Position numbers and translations under genes: made by a program. Shown here in pieces: positions 35,015 through 42,671 of a stretch of 64,000 bases of DNA. The notes beneath the pieces were generated by a model. It searched no databases. It saw only the letters and a list, made by a program, of their open reading frames with translations, and was not told the origin of the DNA. The stretch comes from Streptosporangium amethystogenes (GTDB lineage: Bacteria > Actinomycetota > Actinomycetes > Streptosporangiales > Streptosporangiaceae). Within the stretch, counting starts at the first letter, position 1; each line of letters starts with the position of its first letter. The stretch covers positions 192,128 to 256,127 of the forward strand of contig NZ_JOEQ01000011.1 of the NCBI RefSeq assembly GCF_000721075.1, in the 5' to 3' direction.

Positions 35015-35319
35015 GACCGCCGCCGGGTCAGGTCGAACTCCTGGGCGAAATAAGCGCTGGCCGCCCGCAGGATCTCGTTGACGCGCCGCAGTTCGGCGTT
35101 CTCCTTGGCCGGCCGCCGGTTCTCCTCCAGCACCGCGGTGCTCGGCAGGTCGTCACGCTCGCCGTGATCGGCCTGGTCCTGCCGGATCCAGTTCCGCAGC
35201 GCCTCCCGGTGGATGCCCAGTTGGTCGGCCAGGTGCGCGATGACCGGCTTGGGCTCGGCCTGCCGATACAGCCTCATCGCGCGCTCGCGTAGCTCCAGCG
35301 GGTACTTTCGCTTCCCCAT
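35011..35319 (-). CDS. IS3-family transposase OrfA (HTH protein)
   Basis: 102 aa from MGKRKYPLELRERAMRLYRQ, with a helix-turn-helix (VIAHLADQLGIHREALRNWI) and the leucine-zipper-like stretch ENRRPAKENAELRRVNEIL. Intact OrfA, but the OrfB next to it is broken, so the element cannot move by itself. Overlaps OrfB by ATGA. Confidence 0.8.
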   Translation of the reverse strand: MGKRKYPLELRERAMRLYRQAEPKPVIAHLADQLGIHREALRNWIRQDQADHGERDDLPSTAVLEENRRPAKENAELRRVNEILRAASAYFAQEFDLTRRRS

Positions 35320-35693
35320 AATCGAGACCTTTCCCATGATCCGTGGACCATGATCCAAAGCCTCCGGAAAAACGGGGGAAGCTCACACCACGACCACCGC
35401 CGCGGCCAGTATCGTGACGCACAGCCCAGTGACCGGTATCCACCAGCGGATGGGGGGTCGGCTCATCCCGACATCATCGACGGCGTCCGGCACTGGCGGC
35501 CTTCACCACAGCTCATCTCATGCTGAATCGTGACCCCGAGACACCTGGCTGCGATCATGATGATCAAGGTTTGGAGACCATCTCAGCGTTGACGGTGGAG
35601 CGGGGTGACGGTACCTAGCGGGATTGCGCGGGGCAGACCGGGCGTTCAACACCGAGAAGACCTACGCCGGCCGGGTCGGGCGATCGAGGGCGA
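35320..35693. other. Intergenic region with a small integrase-like fragment
   Basis: Mostly no signal. At about 35630-35680 the + strand reads RAFNTEKTYAGRV, like the SAM-like N-terminus of actinobacterial tyrosine recombinases, followed by nothing related. On the minus strand a short hydrophobic peptide (PIRWWIPVTGLCVTILAAAV) is open near 35390-35470, with no supporting site. Confidence 0.3.
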
Positions 35694-36584
35694 CTATGAC
35701 GACGACACATCGATCACGCGGTCGCGTAACCATCGGTGAGCCGGGTCCGCGTCGAGCCGGACGTGCCACATCAATGACACCGTCACCTCGGGAGCATGGA
35801 AGGGTAACTCGAAGGAGTACATTCCTCGCCGCAGGTTAGCGGTGTGACGCTCCGGAACGGTGGCGACCAGGTCCGAGGCCTCCGCCAGCGCCAGCGCGGC
35901 GCTGAAGCCGTCTACAACCGTGACGACCTCCCGCTCGTTGCCTGTCGCGCGAAGGGCCTCATCCACCAGCCCCTCCGTCAGGCCGCGCCGCGAGACGTGC
36001 ACGTGCCGCGAGGAGGCGTACCGGGCCGCCGTCACTTTTCCGGTGCTCAGTGGGTGCTGGCTTCGCACCACCCCGATGAAGTGGTCGGTGAACAGGGGCT
36101 CGCTCAGCATGTCGGGGGGCAGAGCGTGCTCGATGACGCCCGTCTCGAGGTCGAGCATGCCCTCGCGCAGGGGAGCGGTGTCCTTCTTGGTCTTCTGCAG
36201 GAACCGCAGCCGCACGCCAGGCGCCACGCGGCCAACCTCCGCCACCAGCGCGGGCCCGAACCTCTCCACGAACCCATCGCTGCTACGCAAGGCGAAAGTC
36301 CGCTCCAGCGTCGCTAGGTCGAGCCTTTCGGCCGGCCGGAGAACGGCTTCGGCCTCCTGGACCAGGGTGTGCACACGGTCGCGCAGTTCCAAAGCGCGGG
36401 GCGTGGGCACCAGCCCTCGGCCGGCTCGCACCAGCAGCGGGTCGCCCGTGGCCCGCCGCAGCCGCGCGAGCGCGCGACTCATCGCGGACGGGCTGAGCGC
36501 AAGCCGTTCACCCGCGCGCGTCACGCTGCCTTCCTCGAGCAGGACGTTGAGGGTAACCAGCAGGTTCAGATCGGGACGGACCAT
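35694..36584 (-). CDS. LysR-family transcriptional regulator
   Basis: 296 aa, full length. N-terminal winged helix DLNLLVTLNVLLEEGSVTRA, ALSPSAMSRALARLRRATGD, PLLVRAGRGLVPTPRA; C-terminal effector-binding domain. Divergent from the MFS exporter with 144 bases between, the usual arrangement for a LysR protein that controls its neighbour. Confidence 0.92.
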   Translation of the reverse strand: MVRPDLNLLVTLNVLLEEGSVTRAGERLALSPSAMSRALARLRRATGDPLLVRAGRGLVPTPRALELRDRVHTLVQEAEAVLRPAERLDLATLERTFALRSSDGFVERFGPALVAEVGRVAPGVRLRFLQKTKKDTAPLREGMLDLETGVIEHALPPDMLSEPLFTDHFIGVVRSQHPLSTGKVTAARYASSRHVHVSRRGLTEGLVDEALRATGNEREVVTVVDGFSAALALAEASDLVATVPERHTANLRRGMYSFELPFHAPEVTVSLMWHVRLDADPAHRWLRDRVIDVSSS

Positions 36585-36728
36585 GTGCGAAGGATCTCAC
36601 GGATCAACTGGGGCATGGCGTTTCATGCACAAATGGCTTTCTATCTTTGCGCCTTCCACCAGGTCAAAGCGGGATCTAGGTTCATTGCGACCCCATCGCC
36701 CCGCCGACTCCAGGAAGAGGCCGTCATC

Positions 36729-38207
36729 GTGAGAGCAGCAGCCGAGCCCGAGCAGGCACCGCCTGCGCGCCGTCCGCCCCTGGCCTGGGCGCTCGCCGCG
36801 CTGTCGCTGTCCATGCTTCTGCCCTCGCTCGGCACCAGCATCGCCAACGTCGCCCTACCGACCATCGCTGTGGCCTTCGACGCCGCCTTCAACGACGTCC
36901 AGTGGGTCGTGATCTCCTATCTCCTGGCCGTCACGACCCTGATCGTCGGCGCCGGCCGACTCGGCGACCTTGTCGGCCAGCGCCGCGTTCTGCTGGCTGG
37001 CATCGCCGTGTTCACGCTTGCGACGCTGCTGGGCGGTCTCGCCCCGAACCTTCCGATCCTGGTCGTCGCCCGGGCGCTTCAAGGAGCCGGTGCCGCGTGC
37101 ATGATGGCGCTGACCATGGCCATCGTCGGCAAGACGGTACCTAGGGACCGCACTGGCAGGGTCATGGGGCTGCTCGGAACGATGTCGGCAGTCGGCACAA
37201 CGCTGGGGCCCGGCCTCGGTGGCGTCCTGATCACGGTCTTCGGCTGGCGCGCCATCTTCCTCGCCGTCGTGCCGCTCGGTCTCCTCGCGCTCACGCTCAC
37301 CTTCAGGATGCTGCCCGGCTCCGCGCCGGCAGTGATCTCCGTACGCGGGCGGTTCGACAGCGTGGGCACCGCGTTGCTGGCGATCACGCTGGGGGCCTAC
37401 GCGCTGGCCATGACGATCGAGGGGAACTCCTTCGGCTCGCTCACCATCGGGTTGCTCCTCGCCTCGGGGGCGGGCCTCGCCCTGTTCGTCGTCACCGAGC
37501 GCCGGGTCTCATCCCCGCTGCTCACCCTGTCGATGTTCCGTGACCCCGTCCTCGCCGCCGGGCTGACGACGAGCGCCCTGGTCTCGACCGTCATGATGAC
37601 CACTCTCGTTGTAGGGCCCTTCCATCTGGCCTGGGCGCTCGGCCTCGACCCGGCCTTCGTCGGCCTGGTGATGTCGGCAGGCCCCGCCGTATCCGCCCTC
37701 ACCGGCGTCCCGGCGGGCCGCGCCACCGATCGTTTCGGAGCCGGGACCATGGTGGTGGCCGGGCTCGCCGGCATCATCGGCGGCGCCGTGGCGCTCTCCT
37801 TGATGCCCACGGCTGCCGGGGTCATAGGGTACGTCCTGCCCCTGGTCGTCGTCACCGCCGGTTACGCCCTGTTCCAGGCGGCCAACAACACCGCGGTGAT
37901 GAAGGACGTCTCCCCGCACCAGCGTGGCCTGCTGTCGGGCACGCTGAACCTCTCCCGCAACCTCGGCCTCATGACCGGCGCGTCGGTCATGGGAGCCGTC
38001 TTCGTCTTCGCGGCAGGCGCGAGCGACGTCAGCACCGCCACGTCGGCGGAGGTGGCTCGCGGAACGCACTGGACCTTCGCCGTCGCGGCCCTCCTCGTGG
38101 CCTTCGGGCTGGCCGTGGTCCTGGGCCTCTGGCGGCGTGCCGGCTCTCACCCGGCGACAGCGCCGAGGCCCCATCACGGTGGGTTGACGACTGAGCCGGG
38201 CCCGTGA
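36729..38207 (+). CDS. MFS drug-efflux transporter, DHA2 type (14 TM)
   Basis: 492 aa from GTG (AGGAAGAGG upstream). Motif A GRLGDLVGQRRVLLAG after TM2, TSIANVALPTIAVAF in TM1, and motif C-like GAGAACMMALTMAI, GPGLGGVLI. About 14 TM helices, as in QacA/EmrB-type exporters. Probably proton-driven export of a toxic compound, under control of the divergent LysR regulator. A frame open upstream to 36369 is not coding as it overlaps the LysR gene. Confidence 0.9.
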   Translation: MRAAAEPEQAPPARRPPLAWALAALSLSMLLPSLGTSIANVALPTIAVAFDAAFNDVQWVVISYLLAVTTLIVGAGRLGDLVGQRRVLLAGIAVFTLATLLGGLAPNLPILVVARALQGAGAACMMALTMAIVGKTVPRDRTGRVMGLLGTMSAVGTTLGPGLGGVLITVFGWRAIFLAVVPLGLLALTLTFRMLPGSAPAVISVRGRFDSVGTALLAITLGAYALAMTIEGNSFGSLTIGLLLASGAGLALFVVTERRVSSPLLTLSMFRDPVLAAGLTTSALVSTVMMTTLVVGPFHLAWALGLDPAFVGLVMSAGPAVSALTGVPAGRATDRFGAGTMVVAGLAGIIGGAVALSLMPTAAGVIGYVLPLVVVTAGYALFQAANNTAVMKDVSPHQRGLLSGTLNLSRNLGLMTGASVMGAVFVFAAGASDVSTATSAEVARGTHWTFAVAALLVAFGLAVVLGLWRRAGSHPATAPRPHHGGLTTEPGP

Positions 38208-38270
38208 TGGAGCTCAGGCTGAGCGGCCGCACTCCTCCTACGCCGGACGCGTACGAGGTGAACCGCGCCG

Positions 38271-38516
38271 GGGTACATCAGCATGCCGCTGGACGTGCGG
38301 GAATGGACCTGCCGCTGCGGTGCCGTCCATGACCGCGACGTCAACGCCGCGCGCAACATCCTGGCCGAAGGCCGACGAACCGTCGCCGCTGGACGGAAAC
38401 CCGCCGCTGGGACGCGGCGGGAGGCGGAGACGTTAAACGCCCGTGGAGGTGACGTAAGACCACCGCTCGCGGTGGCGGACGCCGATGAAGCAGGAAGCCT
38501 CAGAAGTGCCGCGTGA
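38271..38516 (+). pseudogene. TnpB (IS605/IS1341) C-terminal relic
   Basis: [26 protein letters not shown] is the zinc-ribbon and last catalytic Asp region of TnpB nucleases; the tail ends [21 protein letters not shown] as in intact relatives. The RuvC body and TnpA are missing. A typical right end follows at 38506-38568. Confidence 0.75.
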
Positions 38517-38568
38517 ACGCGCGGCACGGGCTGAATCCCCGGCCTTCAGACCGGGGAGCGCGTCAAAG
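38506..38568 (+). ncRNA. IS605-type right end, possible omega-RNA scaffold remnant
   Basis: Two hairpins, GTGCCGCG/CGCGGCAC (38506-38527) and CCCCGG/CCGGGG (38537-38556), followed by AGCGCGTCAA, form the usual right end of IS1341-like elements. In intact elements this is the 3' scaffold of the TnpB guide RNA, with the guide in the flank, here the end of the secreted-protein gene. Also likely the terminator for that minus-strand gene. Confidence 0.5.
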
Positions 38569-39039
38569 GCCGGTCATCACCAGGCTCATGTAGTACCAGT
38601 AGTCGTCGCCGAAGATGTGCTGCGGGATGTAGGTGATCTGTCCGGTGGCGAGCGTGGCGCAGGTGGAGCCCCACGCGGTGACCGAGCCGAGCTGCTTGCC
38701 TTGGCCGACGACGGGCGGGGTGACCTCGCGCAGGCTGAACAGTGCTGATCCGGTGGTGCCGATGGTGGTGGTCGGGTTGGCGAAGTTGCCGGAATAGGCG
38801 CGATCACCGTTGTTCATGGCGACGTATCGGTTGCCGCCGGGGTACATGTACCCGGCGAGGTTGATCCGGATCTCGTCGCCGTTGTTCTCATCCACGTCGT
38901 AGGCGTCCACGTAGTTCAGTTCCACCCGGCACGTGGCGGCCGCGGTCGTCGCGCCGGCGGGCGAGGCCACGGACACGGCCATCGAGACGGCCAGGCTCGC
39001 CGTCAGTGCGAGCGCGAGTGTGAGTTTGTGAGATCGCAT
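38563..39039 (-). CDS. Secreted hypothetical protein
   Basis: 158 aa from ATG 39039 with GGGAGAAA upstream. A signal peptide (SHKLTLALALTASLAVSMAV, cleaved near AGA-TT) leads. Mature part of about 125 residues: CRVELNYVDAYDVDENNGDE, IRINLAGYMYPGG, YIPQHIFGDDYWYYMSLVM. Two cysteines could form a disulphide. Similar small actinobacterial exported proteins are known only as hypotheticals. No partner genes on this strand. The stretch 39040-39370 upstream is non-coding. Confidence 0.7.
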   Translation of the reverse strand: MRSHKLTLALALTASLAVSMAVSVASPAGATTAAATCRVELNYVDAYDVDENNGDEIRINLAGYMYPGGNRYVAMNNGDRAYSGNFANPTTTIGTTGSALFSLREVTPPVVGQGKQLGSVTAWGSTCATLATGQITYIPQHIFGDDYWYYMSLVMTGL

Positions 39040-39371
39040 GCCGTTTCTCCCTCTGTTGACCTGCGTTTCATGCCGAAACGCCGGCATCTCAGGGTGCGGC
39101 AGGCAGCGTGGGGAGGTCAGTGGACAAATGCACACTCCATCCACGCCTTTTTACGCGTTCGCGCGGCCGGGGCGCGTACACAGGTCCCATTGGTCTTGCC
39201 GACGGCCCCGGTGTGGTCGACCGGCCTCTGCCGGGACGGACGGGGCGACCTAACGCGGCCGGGCGGCCGTCCGGCCGCGGTGTCGGCCGCGGCGGGCCTG
39301 TGCCTGGGAGCGCTGAGCCTGCTCATTGTGGTCTTCGCCGAAGGGCCCCGGCTCGCCGACCGAGGATAGGA

Positions 39372-39500
39372 GCGACGGCTTCGTTCGGGGCGGCTGGCTC
39401 GTGCCCCACCTGGACGAACTCTTCGTCCGGCGTACCTTCGACTGGCTGGATCTCGCCGACGGTCTGCTGCTGCTCCAGTACGAGACTGCCGGCGCTGCCC
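39372..39500 (+). pseudogene. RibD C-terminal/dihydrofolate-reductase-like relic
   Basis: GGWLVPHLDELFVRRTFDWL, DLADGLLL matches the GGW..P..DE........ADA.LLGR pattern of DHFR-like RibD-C proteins. The surrounding sequence is not conserved and no start is visible. Confidence 0.35.
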
Positions 39501-39564
39501 CGGTAGCGGAGTACGAGGGCGTCACGGCCTTCGTCCAGTGTGGTGAGCAGGAGGGGGGCCCGGC

Positions 39565-40236
39565 TCAGTCGAAGACGGAGACGCGGGTGCGGTGGTGTCG
39601 TGGTGTGTCGATTTCGTCGATCACCGCCACCGCGAGGTCCGCGTAGGACAGACGCGCCGATGCCGATCGCGGCACGGTCTCTCCCCCGATCCGGTAGCGG
39701 CCGGTTCTGGGGCCCGTCGACTCCAGCAGCGCGGGCGGGGTCAGCATGAGCCAGTCGACCTCGGTGTCCCCGGCCTCTCGGAGCCGGTCCAGCCCGGCCG
39801 TGTGCGCGATGGCGAACGGCCGGATCTCGACCGGGAAGACCGAGGGGTCGTCCATCACCGGACGCCCGTGGACGTCGAGGAGGTTCGCGAACAGGCCGAC
39901 CAGAACGAGTCTGGGCACCCGCGCTTCCGTCAGGCCGTGCAGCAGGGCGTCGGCCGCCTTCACGAAGAACCGCGGGTCGAGGTCGGCGAAGCCCTGCTCC
40001 GGGCCGGAGAACGGACTCACCGCCTGAACCGCGGCGTCATGGCCGGGCACGATCGAGGAGATCGCCGCCACGTCCGTGACGTCGCCCCGCACCACCCGGA
40101 CGCCGTCCGCCTGAATGTCGCGGTGCCTGTCCGGGTCCCGGACCACGGCGGTGACGAGATGTCCGCGCTCACGCGCCTCGGCCGTGATCGCCCGTCCCGC
40201 CCGGCCCCCCGCCCCGAAGATGACGATGTCGCTCAT
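39565..40236 (-). CDS. NAD(P)-binding oxidoreductase (NmrA/atypical SDR)
   Basis: 223 aa. Nucleotide-binding motif VIFGAGGRAGRAITAEARER at the start, then VTAVVRDPDRH and GDVTDVAAI. Matches NAD(P)H-binding proteins of the NmrA/YwnB type, which act as oxidoreductases or redox sensors. Divergent from an HxlR regulator with operator-like repeats between. Confidence 0.88.
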   Translation of the reverse strand: MSDIVIFGAGGRAGRAITAEARERGHLVTAVVRDPDRHRDIQADGVRVVRGDVTDVAAISSIVPGHDAAVQAVSPFSGPEQGFADLDPRFFVKAADALLHGLTEARVPRLVLVGLFANLLDVHGRPVMDDPSVFPVEIRPFAIAHTAGLDRLREAGDTEVDWLMLTPPALLESTGPRTGRYRIGGETVPRSASARLSYADLAVAVIDEIDTPRHHRTRVSVFD

Positions 40237-40277
40237 GTCGCTCCTGTCTGGTGGCGTATGTCGCCGCCGGACAGGAC

Positions 40278-40318
40278 GGTATCCAGGAGATACCGGTTAC
40301 CTCAACGATACCTGGGAT
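40278..40318. promoter_or_regulatory. HxlR operator-like repeats
   Basis: GGTATC-CAGGA-GATACC (40278-40294) is a perfect 6-bp-arm palindrome. A related GATACCTGGGATAG follows 13 bases later. Both lie between the oxidoreductase and HxlR starts. Confidence 0.55.
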
Positions 40319-40330
40319 AGCCTCGCGTTC

Positions 40331-40807
40331 ATGATCGAACCCCTGGACCCGGAGATGTTCGACCCCGTGTGCCCGTCCAGCGCCATGCCGATACAGATCG
40401 GCGACAAGTGGACCGCGATGGTCGTGCTCTGTCTCGAAGGCGGCCGGCGGCGGTTCAACGAACTGCGGGGACCGCTGCGCGGCGTCACCCCGAAAGTGCT
40501 CACCCAGACCCTGCGGGCGATGGAACGCGACGGTCTGGTCACCCGCACCGCGTACGACGAGAACCCACCCCGGGTCGAGTACGAGCTGACGACGCTGGGG
40601 CGCAGCCTGCTGACCCTCATCGCGGCCGCCCGTGCCTGGAGCGGCGAGCACCTCCCCGCGCTCCTCGAAGCCCGCGACGCGCACGACTCCGCGCCCGGCC
40701 CATCACCGCTGGGAACCGCTGAGCCAGGCGTAGCGGGATCAGCGGTCTCGGTCCGGCAGCCGCAGCCACAGATCCGGCGGACCGACGACGGCCCGCGCGT
40801 CGGATAG
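40331..40807 (+). CDS. HxlR-family transcriptional regulator
   Basis: 158 aa. Winged-helix HxlR domain at about residues 15-105: IQIGDKWTAMVVLCLEGG, RRFNELRGPLRGVTPKVLTQ, TLRAMERDGLVTR, VEYELTTLGRSLL. Many members sense electrophiles or aldehydes and control a divergent oxidoreductase gene, as here. The final 35 residues are low-complexity and overlap the convergent ankyrin gene by 69 bases. Confidence 0.9.
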   Translation: MIEPLDPEMFDPVCPSSAMPIQIGDKWTAMVVLCLEGGRRRFNELRGPLRGVTPKVLTQTLRAMERDGLVTRTAYDENPPRVEYELTTLGRSLLTLIAAARAWSGEHLPALLEARDAHDSAPGPSPLGTAEPGVAGSAVSVRQPQPQIRRTDDGPRVG

Positions 40808-41713
40808 TCGCAGCCCCGCCGCCGCGCAGCAATAGGCCACGGCCTGGCCCTGGTAAAGGTACTCGACGAGAATCTCTTCGCCCGTCAGATGCCCACCGGC
40901 GTCGCCGCCGCCGGGATGCGTGTCCGAATCCTCCAGGACGCCGTCGCGACTCACGGCCCCCTGGTTACCGCTCTTGGGATTGGCGCCCATGCTGTGGCAG
41001 ACCGTTCCCACCGACAGCGGCAAGGTCACTTCGGGGGTGTAGGGGACGTATCCCCATGGCTGGGTGACGACGCATCCGCCGGGGACGTCGGTGACCCCGA
41101 CGATCCCCAGGCTGCCGTCGAAGTCGGACCACGGATCATCCAGAGCCGCCTCGACGTCGGCGTCATCGGCCGGGCAGGCTTCCAGCCGCCGGGCGGCCTC
41201 GGCCGCGGTGATGTTCGCCGCGCACGCCACACTCAAGCCTTCTTCGTCGAATTCCCCCAGTGCGGCGATCAGGCGTCGCGCCTCCGCGACCGTCGCGGTC
41301 TCGGCGGGGGACAGGCCGGGGTGCCCCGCGGGGACCGGGAACCGGTCGGGCGCTGGACCGGCGAGGGCGAGCCGTCCAGGAGACCATCCGGCCATCATGG
41401 GCCGCCACGGGTCCGCTCCGGCGGCGACCAGGGCGCGGGCGTTGTCCAGGCGGTGGGCGAAGACGGCCACCCATAGGGCGGTCCGGTCGTCGTAGTCGGC
41501 GTCGACGTCGTCGACCCGGTGGGCCAGCTCGGCCACCGACTCGGGCGTTCCCCATTCGGCCGCGAGGTGCAACGGCTTTCCGTCGTGGCCGCCGAAGGAG
41601 TAGGCGCCCGAGTTCGGGTCGGCGCCGGCTTCCAGCCTGGTGCGGATCACCTCGGGATCGGCCCAGCCACGCGCGCTGATGTCGAACCATCCCGCCGACT
41701 CGGAACCGGTCAT
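40739..41713 (-). CDS. Ankyrin-repeat protein
   Basis: 324 aa from ATG 41713; the frame is open to 41893 but the extra residues are basic and unlikely. Ankyrin-like units cover about residues 8-115 (TRLEAGADPNSGAY, KPLHLAAEWGTPESVAELAH, TALWVAVFAHRLDNARALVA, AGADPWRPM). The C-terminal half (about 150-324) has a conserved-looking GGCVVTQPWGYVPYTPEVT and GEEILVEYLYQGQAVAYCCA and is not an ankyrin fold; function unknown. Confidence 0.8.
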   Translation of the reverse strand: MTGSESAGWFDISARGWADPEVIRTRLEAGADPNSGAYSFGGHDGKPLHLAAEWGTPESVAELAHRVDDVDADYDDRTALWVAVFAHRLDNARALVAAGADPWRPMMAGWSPGRLALAGPAPDRFPVPAGHPGLSPAETATVAEARRLIAALGEFDEEGLSVACAANITAAEAARRLEACPADDADVEAALDDPWSDFDGSLGIVGVTDVPGGCVVTQPWGYVPYTPEVTLPLSVGTVCHSMGANPKSGNQGAVSRDGVLEDSDTHPGGGDAGGHLTGEEILVEYLYQGQAVAYCCAAAGLRLSDARAVVGPPDLWLRLPDRDR

Positions 41714-41733
41714 AACGCTCCTCGGATCGGCGT

Positions 41734-42140
41734 TCAGCGGTCCAGCCAGAACTGGAGCTTGAGCAGAGTGAGGCTGATGATACTCGGCGTGAACTCTTCG
41801 TGGCCGAGAGCCCCGCAGTGGATTCCGACCTGCCAGGCGCTGTTCTCTTTGCCGAGGTCGAATTCTTCGCCGTAGGACACACCTCCGGACCACTGGTCAA
41901 CGGATTGAATCCTTCCGGTGGTCAGGTGCACGCTTCCGGTCCAGGTCCTGTGCCAGGTGTCGAGAACAGATGGCGGCCCGTCCCGGAGTTCGTATTTGAC
42001 CATACGTTTTTCGCTTGACGGTCGATATCGATGCTGTGGGAGACCGTGCCGGAGCTCGGTGGCGTGTGGCGCTCGCCGATAACAGGCTGTCGCCAAACCG
42101 GGTAGCCGGCAGGAGTGCCGAAAATATCCTCATATATCCG
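41734..42140 (-). pseudogene. Member 3 of the unknown small family, frameshifted
   Basis: From 42003 the minus strand reads VKYELRDGPPSVLDTW, WTGSVHLTTGRIQSVDQW and ends LTLLKLQFWLDR, collinear with 17534-18146 and 18507-18995. The N-terminal part is in another frame (RIYEDIFGTPAGYPVW, SHSIDIDRQAK). One extra base in the T5 run at 42007-42011 (A-run on the coding strand) would join them. No start codon is seen before an upstream TAA. Confidence 0.5.
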
Positions 42141-42384
42141 TTAAAGCGACCTGTGTCTGCTTTGATATTGAGGGCCATGCCGAAATGGGGCTAAGTTTGT
42201 TTCGGTAAAGGGCTAAGGCGTGTGCTCTGCGAGAGGTGTCGGCGGGCGTGGTCAACGACCAGAAGGACCTGTTTCCCGGCTTATGGGACGAACAGCAAGG
42301 GCTTAATCTGTCGCCCGAAATTGCCGTCGAATCGGTCGAAAGCCAACAGACAGCCACTGTTTTTGACACTCCCCAAGGATTCGA

Positions 42385-42544
42385 GCAGGGCACGTCCTTC
42401 CAGGTCCGTGACGCGTTCGAGGAGCTCGTCCGGCGGGACCTGCTCGGGCCGTGGGGCGGCGAGACCAAGGAGCCGCCACGCGGCAGGCTGTTCCAGGTCG
42501 AGCTGACCGACCCCGAGCGCGCCGTCGATCTGTCGTTTCTCTGA
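42385..42544 (+). pseudogene. Relic resembling the N-terminus of a DrmA-type helicase
   Basis: VRDAFEELVRRDLLGPWGGE followed by TKEPPRGRLFQVELTDP resembles the opening of DISARM DrmA-like helicases (E.LVRRDLLGPW.GE.E). About 45 codons are related, and the rest of the 2-kb-plus gene is absent. The remaining 42141-42384 has no clear signal. Confidence 0.35.
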
Positions 42545-42671
42545 ACATCGTTCATCTTTGGGCGACGAAATCACTCATTCGTTGGAACGCGAGCCGTGGT
42601 CCGGCCGATCAACCTATGCGTCTCCTCGGAAGATCCCGAGGATTCACGACATCTTCGGAAGGCGGGCGGCT

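Noticed and set aside
36369..36728. N-terminal extension of the MFS gene
   Set aside because: Lies antisense to the LysR gene and precedes a GTG with a good ribosome site and normal MFS N-terminus.
38563..38600. CRISPR or guide target at the TnpB right end
   Set aside because: No repeat-spacer structure is present; the sequence after the right end is simply the 3' end of the secreted-protein gene.
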